The notes beneath the pieces are model-generated. The model ran no database searches, was not told the origin of the DNA, and saw nothing but the letters and a program-made list of their open reading frames with translations. The position numbers were made by a program, and so were the translations under genes. A stretch of 12,331 nucleotides of DNA from JAAFIM01 sp964467315 (lineage in GTDB: Bacteria > Bacteroidota > Bacteroidia > Chitinophagales > Saprospiraceae). The stretch's first letter is position 1; each line of letters opens with the position of its first letter. This document shows, in pieces, positions 6,912-12,331 of this stretch. The stretch spans positions 1 through 12,331 of the forward strand of contig CAYXSA010000114.1 of NCBI GenBank assembly GCA_964467315.1. Reading direction: 5' to 3'.

Positions 6912-6919
6912 TATTTTTG
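6912..6919 (+). promoter_or_regulatory. Candidate -7 box for rimO
   Basis: TATTTTTG fits TAnnTTTG and would place the transcription start near 6926, about 20 nt before the rimO ATG. No TTG -33 element is found; that region is the heptamer array at 6874-6908. It is a consensus match only. Confidence 0.4.
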
Positions 6920-6944
6920 CGGCGCTCATAACGATAAGCGAAAT

Positions 6945-8333
6945 ATGCAAACAAAACAAACACAGCGCCCCAGCGTACAAGTCATCACGCTGGGCTGCTC
7001 GAAAAATATGGTAGACAGCGAGGTGCTGATGCACCAATTGCGCGCAAATGAATTTCCCGTCTGGGGCGATACGGAAAGCAACGGCGAAGAAATCGCCGTA
7101 CTCACAGACGAAGACGGCGAGGAGCAAGAAGCCCCCGAACTCCGTCAACCGCAGGTCGTCATCGTAAACACTTGCGGATTTATAGACCGCGCCAAAGAGG
7201 AATCTATCAATACGATACTTTCTTATGCTACAGCCAAGACGGAAGGCAAGATAGATAAACTCTACGTTACGGGCTGCCTTTCGCAGCGCTACAAAGATAA
7301 TCTGGAGGCAGAGATACCAGAGGTCGACGCGTTTTTCGGTACGATGGAGCTGCCCGCCCTGCTCGAAAAAATGCAGGCAGATTATCGGCATGAGCTTATC
7401 GGCGAGCGCCTTTTATTGACTCCGCAGCATTATGCGTACTTAAAAATCTCGGAAGGCTGCAACCGTACTTGCTCCTTTTGTGCTATACCGCTCATGCGCG
7501 GCGTGCACGTATCGCGCAGCATCGAAAGCCTCGTAAAAGAGGCGCAGCATTTGGCGCGGCAGGGCGTAAGAGAAATCATGCTTATCGCCCAAGAGCTGAC
7601 TTACTACGGCTTGGATTTGTACAAGCGCCGCGCTTTGGTGGAACTCTTGCACGCACTCAACGAAGTAGAAGGCATCGAATGGATACGCCTGCATTATGCT
7701 TATCCGAGCAAGTTCCCCTTGGAGGTCTTTGAGGCGATGCGCGACCTACCCAAAGTTTGCAAGTATCTCGATATGCCTTTGCAGCACGCCAGCGACGAGA
7801 TTCTATCCGCAATGCGCAGACAGATAACGCGAGCCGAAACCATCGACCTGATAGCATACGCCCGCGCTACAGTGCCCAATATCGCTATCCGCACGACCTT
7901 TTTGGTGGGTTTCCCAGGCGAAAGAAAAGAGCATTTCAACGAGTTGCTGCAATTCGTCAAGCAGATGCGTTTTGAGCGAGTCGGCGTATTTGAGTACTCG
8001 CACGAAGAAAGCACCCGCGCCCACGACCTAAAAGACGATGTTAGCGCCCGCACAAAAAGCTCCCGTGCTGCCAAATTGATGGAGGCACAGCGAGAAATAT
8101 CGCTGGAGTTAAACAAGTTAAAGGTAGGAAAGACGTTTAAGGTTTTGTTCGATAGAAAGGAAGGCGACTACTTCGTAGGGCGCACGGAGTACGACTCGCC
8201 TGAAGTCGATAATGAGGTATTGGTATTGGCGACAGGGGGGCAATATGTCCGCATCGGCGATTTTGCAGAGGTGCTGATAACGGAGGCGACAGACTACGAT
8301 TTATTTGGGCAGCTTGTGAAGCGTGAGGGATAG
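6945..8333 (+). CDS. rimO: Ribosomal protein S12 methylthiotransferase RimO
   Basis: A 462-aa cytoplasmic radical-SAM enzyme that adds a methylthio group to the conserved aspartate of ribosomal protein S12. The N-terminal domain has the three cysteines of the auxiliary Fe-S cluster: C18 (LGCSKNMVDSE), C77 (NTCGFID) and C111 (TGCLSQR). The radical-SAM motif CNRTCSFC gives C172, C176 and C179. EIMLIAQELTYYGLDLY and the LGCSKN/NTCGFIDRAKEES wording favour RimO over MiaB. A TRAM domain (about 390-460) ends the protein. Residues 41-66 hold an acidic stretch (NGEEIAVLTDEDGEEQEAPE) that makes it somewhat longer than the roughly 430-445 aa usual for RimO. ATG at 6945 immediately precedes the conserved N-terminus; upstream is A-rich. 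The last codons (REG and TAG) are the end of repeat element D. Confidence 0.95.
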   Translation: MQTKQTQRPSVQVITLGCSKNMVDSEVLMHQLRANEFPVWGDTESNGEEIAVLTDEDGEEQEAPELRQPQVVIVNTCGFIDRAKEESINTILSYATAKTEGKIDKLYVTGCLSQRYKDNLEAEIPEVDAFFGTMELPALLEKMQADYRHELIGERLLLTPQHYAYLKISEGCNRTCSFCAIPLMRGVHVSRSIESLVKEAQHLARQGVREIMLIAQELTYYGLDLYKRRALVELLHALNEVEGIEWIRLHYAYPSKFPLEVFEAMRDLPKVCKYLDMPLQHASDEILSAMRRQITRAETIDLIAYARATVPNIAIRTTFLVGFPGERKEHFNELLQFVKQMRFERVGVFEYSHEESTRAHDLKDDVSARTKSSRAAKLMEAQREISLELNKLKVGKTFKVLFDRKEGDYFVGRTEYDSPEVDNEVLVLATGGQYVRIGDFAEVLITEATDYDLFGQLVKREG

Positions 8334-8472
8334 TAGGGGCAGACCCATGTGTCTGCCCGCATGGGCAGCACAGGGCTGCCCCGCATAGCCCGACCCCGCG
8401 CCGCGTAGAGCCCTGATTTATCAGGGCTCCGCCCGCCGTCCTTTGCGGCGGGCGGCGGCGCGGGGGCACGCC
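8321..8472 (-). repeat. Modular hairpin element, copy D (reverse orientation)
   Basis: On the minus strand it reads GGCGTGCCCC ... GCGGGGTCGGGCTAT ... CTATCCCTCACGC, matching copies B, C and E. Hairpins in plus coordinates: GGGGCAG (8336-8342) with CTGCCCC (8376-8382), enclosing CTGCCC/GGGCAG (8353-8368); GAGCCCTGA (8408-8416) with TCAGGGCTC (8421-8429); and CGCCCGCCG (8430-8438) with CGGCGGGCG (8446-8454). GCATAGCCCGACCCCGC at 8383-8399 is the fixed middle. It overlaps the last 13 bases of rimO. After it only 28 A-rich bases precede the SLBB gene, with no TAnnTTTG box. Confidence 0.88.
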
Positions 8473-8500
8473 CTCAAAAAAAAAAGATAGAAAGAACGAA

Positions 8501-10975
8501 ATGCGACTAATAGAAAAATTGCCCTTTGTGCTGGCTTTGCTTTTTTGCTTGGCGAGCGTTTTTGCTCAAGCGCAACCGCCCATTGAGCCGATAATACCGA
8601 TAATCGACAACGGCGGCAAGGGCGGCACAAAGCCCCCCGTAACAGACCCAACGGGCACGCCCAGCGGCGAAAAAAACGGCTTCGATAAGGGTTTGGACGA
8701 GCGAACGAAGGAGGCAGACGCTAAAAAAAAGGAGCTGAGCGAGAAGAAAAAGACGGCGCAAGAGGAGCTCGACCAACAAAATAAGGAAAAAGACCTGCTC
8801 GTCATAGAGCGAAAAGAGAAACTGCCCGAAGCGAAAATCTGGGGGCAGCAGTTTTTCCGCGACCAAAGTATTTCGCTTTTCACGCGCTCGCGCGATATAA
8901 AAGCCTACGACAGCTATCTGCTCGATGCGGGCGATGAGCTGATTATACACGTCTGGGGGCAGGCGGAATACAGTTGCAATGCCATCGTGGATACGGAAGG
9001 TTTTATCGACGTTTCGGGCGCGGGTATCAGCATGCCGCGCTTGTATCTTCGCGGTATGACCTTCGGTAATGCGCGCAAAGCCGTCATTGAGCGGCTTGCC
9101 AACCATATGCGCATCGACAAATCGCAAACCGCCGTAACGCTCAATTACTCCCGCGACATCACCGTAAACATCACGGGCGAGGTTTTTAATCCCGGCAGTT
9201 ATACCATACCCGCTATCAACACGGCTTTTAATGCGCTGGTCGTTTCAGACGGCCCCTCGCAAATCGGTAGCGTGCGCAAAATACAAATCGCCTCTATGGG
9301 CAAGCCCCTGCGCACGCTCGACGTGTATAAATTCATCACCAATCCCACCGATGTCGATGATTTTTTCCTGCGCAACAACGACTATATCTATGTCCCCCTT
9401 GCCGAACGGGTCGTAGAGGTGCGGGGCTCTATTCGCCGCCCCTTTTTCTATGAGTTGGTCGGCGGCGAAGACCTCAAAAAGCTGCTTTTTTACGCGGGCG
9501 GCTTAGAGGCGGATGCTTATCAGAAAAATATACAGATAAAACGCTATGTAGGCGACGAGGAGCGGCTCGTAGATGTGGATTTGCGGGCTTTGTATACGGA
9601 TTCTACCGCCGATTTCAACCTATTTAATGGGGATATTATCATCGTTTCGCCCATCAAGCAGGCATACGCCAATTATGTGAAGGTAACGGGCGCGGTAAAG
9701 CTGCCAGGCGAGTACGAATTGACGAAATCCACCCGCGTTATGGAGGTTTTGGAAAAGTCGGGCATCATTTATTCGGCGGTGATGGACAAAATTTACATCA
9801 AACGCCTGCGCGAAGACCTTGCTACTGACTATATCGTGGTGAGTTTTGAGCAGGTGCAAGCCAATCCCCAAGATACTTCTATCAATGTGCTGCTGCGTCC
9901 GCTGGACGAAATCGAGGTAAAATACCGTTCCGACTTCATCGACAAGTACGATATCCGCGTTTTTGGCGCGGTGCGCAAGGAGGGAAGCTATCAGTATAGC
10001 CCCAATTTGACGCTGGCGGACGTGTTGTATGTGTCGAATGGCATCAGAAACGAGGCGGCGTATAGTTATGTGGAGATTTCTCGCCTCTCGCGCAGTGGCG
10101 ACAGCTCCTATATTGTCATCGATAGGCTGCCGATAGACGGAAATGCGCAGGTAGCGGGCGCGCGGGAGTTCCGTTTGGAGCCTTATGACCAAATTTTCGT
10201 GCGTCAAGCGAAGGCTTTCGAGCTGCCCATGAACGTTACCCTAACGGGCGAGGTGCGCTATCCTGGCGTTTATACCATCTCCGACCGCATGGAAACGATG
10301 GAAGAGCTGCTTACCCGCGCGGGAGGCACTACGGAATTGGCATTTTTGGAGGGCGCTACCCTACAGCGCCCCGAAGAAGGCTTCGTTTTGTTGGATTTGC
10401 GCGACATCGTAGCGGGCAAAAAATCGCCTTACAACTACATCTTGCGCAATGGCGACCAGATAACCATACCCAAAGTGCGGGATTTGGTCTCTATCGCGGG
10501 GCGCGTGCGCCACCCATACATACGCGAGAAGACGGAAATCGCCGAAATTAACTTAGAATTGGCCCTAAAGAAGTCGGCAACTGTCATACAAAGGGAAGAA
10601 ATTTTAGCGCAGGACAAAATCAAACGCAAAGAATCCCCCTTTAAGGTTAATGTCCCCTTTCACCCCAACAAATCCGCGCGTTTCTACGTGATGAAGTACG
10701 GCGCGGGCATCGACCGTGCCAACGATGGGCGACATCGTTTGGTGTACGTGCGCTACGCCAACGGGCGCGTGCGCAAGTCGCGCGGCTTCCTTTTCTTCCG
10801 CTGGTATCCGAAAGTAGAGCGCGGCGCGATGGTCTTCGTTGAGCCCAAGCCCAAAAAACTGCGCGCATTCCGCGAGCGCAAGGGCTTCGACTGGAATCAA
10901 AGCGTACAGACCACCATCGCCCAGCTAAGCGCCGCCGCTACGCTGGCGCTCGTTCTTTCCACCTTACTGCGTTAG
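8501..10975 (+). CDS. SLBB-domain polysaccharide export protein (Wza-like)
   Basis: An 824-aa exported protein of the capsule/exopolysaccharide exporter type. Residues 1-24 form a signal peptide (FAQAQPP). Residues 25-55 are Pro/Gly-rich and 60-110 are a Lys/Glu-rich probable coiled coil. The Poly_export domain lies at about 125-205 (DSYLLDAGDELIIHVWGQAE ... VDTEGFIDV). Then follow about six SLBB-type repeats starting near 222 (ITGEVFNPGSY), 304 (VEVRGSIRRPFFY), 393 (VKVTGAVKLPGEY), 486 (RVFGAVRKEGSY), 580 (LTGEVRYPGVY) and 663 (VSIAGRVRHPYI); the last is split by a basic insert of about 60 residues. A hydrophobic helix at 805-822 ends the protein. Members of this length are common in Bacteroidota. 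The Wzz-like gene follows after 183 bp, so the pair probably builds a trans-envelope export channel. The ATG at 8501 is chosen because it starts the signal peptide. Confidence 0.9.
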   Translation: MRLIEKLPFVLALLFCLASVFAQAQPPIEPIIPIIDNGGKGGTKPPVTDPTGTPSGEKNGFDKGLDERTKEADAKKKELSEKKKTAQEELDQQNKEKDLLVIERKEKLPEAKIWGQQFFRDQSISLFTRSRDIKAYDSYLLDAGDELIIHVWGQAEYSCNAIVDTEGFIDVSGAGISMPRLYLRGMTFGNARKAVIERLANHMRIDKSQTAVTLNYSRDITVNITGEVFNPGSYTIPAINTAFNALVVSDGPSQIGSVRKIQIASMGKPLRTLDVYKFITNPTDVDDFFLRNNDYIYVPLAERVVEVRGSIRRPFFYELVGGEDLKKLLFYAGGLEADAYQKNIQIKRYVGDEERLVDVDLRALYTDSTADFNLFNGDIIIVSPIKQAYANYVKVTGAVKLPGEYELTKSTRVMEVLEKSGIIYSAVMDKIYIKRLREDLATDYIVVSFEQVQANPQDTSINVLLRPLDEIEVKYRSDFIDKYDIRVFGAVRKEGSYQYSPNLTLADVLYVSNGIRNEAAYSYVEISRLSRSGDSSYIVIDRLPIDGNAQVAGAREFRLEPYDQIFVRQAKAFELPMNVTLTGEVRYPGVYTISDRMETMEELLTRAGGTTELAFLEGATLQRPEEGFVLLDLRDIVAGKKSPYNYILRNGDQITIPKVRDLVSIAGRVRHPYIREKTEIAEINLELALKKSATVIQREEILAQDKIKRKESPFKVNVPFHPNKSARFYVMKYGAGIDRANDGRHRLVYVRYANGRVRKSRGFLFFRWYPKVERGAMVFVEPKPKKLRAFRERKGFDWNQSVQTTIAQLSAAATLALVLSTLLR

Positions 10976-10992
10976 ATAGGCGTTTTTATTTT

Positions 10993-11138
10993 GGCGTGCC
11001 CCCGCACCACGCCCGCCGCAAAGGACGGCGGGCGGAGCCGTAGCATGCTACGGCTCTACTGGCGCGGGGTCGGGCTATTCGGGGCGCATCACATCGCCCA
11101 TTGGGCGAATGTTGATGCGCCCCTACTATCCCTCACGC
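10993..11138 (+). repeat. Modular hairpin element, copy E
   Basis: It begins GGCGTGCCCC and ends CTATCCCTCACGC (11126-11138), with GCGGGGTCGGGCTAT near 11064-11078. Stem 1 is CGCCCGCCG (11010-11018) with CGGCGGGCG (11026-11034), identical to that in copy D including the loop. Stem 2 is a perfect 22-bp palindrome at 11035-11056 with arm GAGCCGTAGCA. Stem 3 is GGGGCGCATCA (11081-11091) with TGATGCGCCCC (11113-11123), enclosing CGCC/GGCG (11095-11107). CCCCGC near 11000 can pair with GCGGGG near 11064 and close stems 1 and 2. It fills the gap between the SLBB and Wzz-like genes and ends 20 bases before the latter's ATG. Confidence 0.9.
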
Positions 11139-11158
11139 GGCAATCTTTATCAAAAACT

Positions 11159-12304
11159 ATGTCCACAACCCCGACCCCTTTGCCGCCTTCCCCCGACCCA
11201 ACCAACACAGAAGGCGAGGAAAGCTCCATTTTTGACCTAATCGACATCGCCAAATCTTATTTGCGCGATTTGCTGCTATTTAGCTGGCTTATCGCAGGCT
11301 TGTCTATAGCGGGAGGCTACTATTTTTATAGCCGCAAATCCGATTCACCCACCACTTACACCGCTACGCTGACCTTTATGTTGAGCGAGGATAAGGGCTT
11401 TCAGCAAGGTATGCTCGGCTCGCTCTTCGGTATGACCATGTCCAACATCGACGCGGGCGGCAATCTGAACTTAGCCAAATTGGACGAGCTGATTTTTACC
11501 CGCAGCATCTTGCAAAAGGTTTTATTTACGAAAATCGCCCTTAGCGCTGAAGAAGGCAAAGAGCGCAGGGACGACTACTTGATAAATCACTATATCGACT
11601 TTTTCGGTATGCGCAGCCAATGGAAAGGCACGGATATGGAAAATTTTAGCTTCAAACACGATTCTGTGCCCGCTTTTACCCGCTCCGAATCTTCTCTTAT
11701 GCTCACTATCTACGGCAGGCTTACAGGTATGCATTTAGCCAAAACCACCAGCCCTGGCGGCATAATGAGCCTTAATTTTAGCTCTACCTCCGAAACCTTT
11801 TCTTTCGAGTTTGTCAATACCATGTTCCGCGTATTCGACGAATACTATACCGAAAAAACTACCGAAAAGCAAAAAATTCTCGTCAAAGCAGCCCGCGAAC
11901 GCGTCGAACAACTGCGCGGAAAGATGGAACAGGCAGAAAATGCCTATATCAACTATCTCAACCAAAATGGAGCTGCCGCCAGAGGACAAAATCACGTATT
12001 GATACAACAGCAGTACTTAGCGCGAGAATTGCAAGTAGAGATGGAGGCGTATTTTGCCTCCGTTCGCGCCAGAGAAGCCGCCGAAGCCGCTTTGGCGCAA
12101 CAAGTACCACTCATACAGATAGTAGATGCCCCCGTCTATCCGCTGCCTGTAAATCGCGTAAATGCCTCCTTTTACTTTCTCATAGGCGCTGTAGGCGGCG
12201 GCGTAGCGGGCTTGGTCTTAGTCGTCGGAAGACGCGTAGCCGTAGACTACTACCGAAAAGAACGCGAAAAATACCTACGCAGAAAAGTGAAAAGTGAAAA
12301 GTGA
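11159..12304 (+). CDS. Wzz/Wzc-like polysaccharide chain-length protein, no kinase domain
   Basis: A 381-aa inner-membrane polysaccharide co-polymerase-like protein. A Pro/Thr-rich start (MSTTPTPLPPSPDP) is followed by IFDLIDIAKSYLRDLL and membrane helix 1 (about 38-57). A periplasmic part carries the Wzz-type pattern (TYTATLTFMLSED) and a coiled-coil-like stretch (KILVKAARERVEQLRGKMEQ). Then come the Pro-rich DAPVYPLPVNR and membrane helix 2 (about 335-357), and a short basic cytoplasmic tail. There is no Walker-type tyrosine-kinase domain. The role is probably to set polymer length with the upstream SLBB exporter. Start: the ATG at 11159 follows the repeat element; an in-frame TTG at 10991 would translate the repeat and is unlikely. 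The last six residues, KVKSEK, and the TGA come from a heptamer array, so the native C-terminus may have ended near YLRR. Confidence 0.85.
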   Translation: MSTTPTPLPPSPDPTNTEGEESSIFDLIDIAKSYLRDLLLFSWLIAGLSIAGGYYFYSRKSDSPTTYTATLTFMLSEDKGFQQGMLGSLFGMTMSNIDAGGNLNLAKLDELIFTRSILQKVLFTKIALSAEEGKERRDDYLINHYIDFFGMRSQWKGTDMENFSFKHDSVPAFTRSESSLMLTIYGRLTGMHLAKTTSPGGIMSLNFSSTSETFSFEFVNTMFRVFDEYYTEKTTEKQKILVKAARERVEQLRGKMEQAENAYINYLNQNGAAARGQNHVLIQQQYLARELQVEMEAYFASVRAREAAEAALAQQVPLIQIVDAPVYPLPVNRVNASFYFLIGAVGGGVAGLVLVVGRRVAVDYYRKEREKYLRRKVKSEK

Positions 12305-12331
12305 AAAGTGAAAAGTGAAAAGTGAAAAGTG
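12283..12331. repeat. Heptamer tandem array AAAAGTG, running off the window
   Basis: Seven perfect copies of AAAAGTG fill 12283-12331; the array continues to the window edge, so its full length is unknown. The first three copies encode the last residues and TGA stop of the Wzz-like protein. TGA appears in every plus-strand frame of this unit. Confidence 0.95.

Noticed and set aside
6735..7391. 218-codon minus-strand frame overlapping rimO
   Set aside because: It runs through the heptamer array, which is open in all minus-strand frames, and is antisense to well-conserved rimO sequence.
10991..11158. N-terminal extension of the Wzz-like protein from a TTG
   Set aside because: The added 56 residues are a translation of hairpin element E; the ATG at 11159 gives the usual Wzz start before the first membrane helix.

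Overview
The window looks like a chromosomal piece of a Bacteroidota genome, perhaps Cytophagales-like; the exact group is inference. The case rests on several points. There is an outer-membrane beta-barrel protein with a carboxypeptidase-regulatory-like N-domain. There is a secreted DUF4476 protein. The RimO and the SLBB/Wzz export proteins are of the type common in this phylum. Promoter-like TAnnTTTG boxes replace sigma70 -10 boxes, and clear Shine-Dalgarno sequences are lacking. No rRNA, tRNA, CRISPR array, transposase or phage gene was seen.

Layout, left to right. (1) A minus-strand thioredoxin-fold lipoprotein (52-735). (2) A 333-bp divergent intergenic region with a candidate promoter and a GC-rich hairpin repeat (904-1040), leading into a 970-aa TonB-receptor-like outer-membrane barrel (1069-3981). 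(3) A hairpin repeat element (4009-4133) separating it from a convergent FecCD-type iron/cobalamin ABC permease on the minus strand (4144-5142). (4) A divergent DUF4476 secreted protein with a long Asn/Thr-rich repetitive middle (5286-6491). (5) A 453-bp intergenic region that is almost all repeats: two heptamer tandem arrays, one hairpin element and two other hairpins. (6) rimO, the ribosomal protein S12 methylthiotransferase (6945-8333). (7) The start of a polysaccharide export locus: a Wza-like SLBB protein (8501-10975) and a Wzz/Wzc-like chain-length protein without kinase domain (11159-12304). The rest of that locus presumably lies beyond the right edge.

The genes are ordinary for the phylum; the unusual material lies between them. 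At least four copies (4009, 6640, 8321 reversed, 10993) belong to one modular palindromic element of about 110-150 bp. It has fixed ends (GGCGTGCCCC and CTATCCCTCACGC) and a fixed middle (GGGTCGGGCTAT), but exchangeable hairpins. A cousin lies at 904-1040. The two best-matched copies differ in hairpin sequence yet keep the pairing, which suggests selection or copying based on folded structure. They sit in opposite orientation in the two gaps rimO-SLBB and SLBB-wzz, where I see no promoter after them, so they are probably transcribed in the export mRNA. The ends of such repeats also supply the TAG stop codons of three genes. Three separate arrays of different 7-bp units (ACGAATG, AACTCGT, AAAAGTG) form a second layer of repetitive DNA. 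One abuts a candidate rimO promoter and one encodes the C-terminus of the Wzz-like protein.
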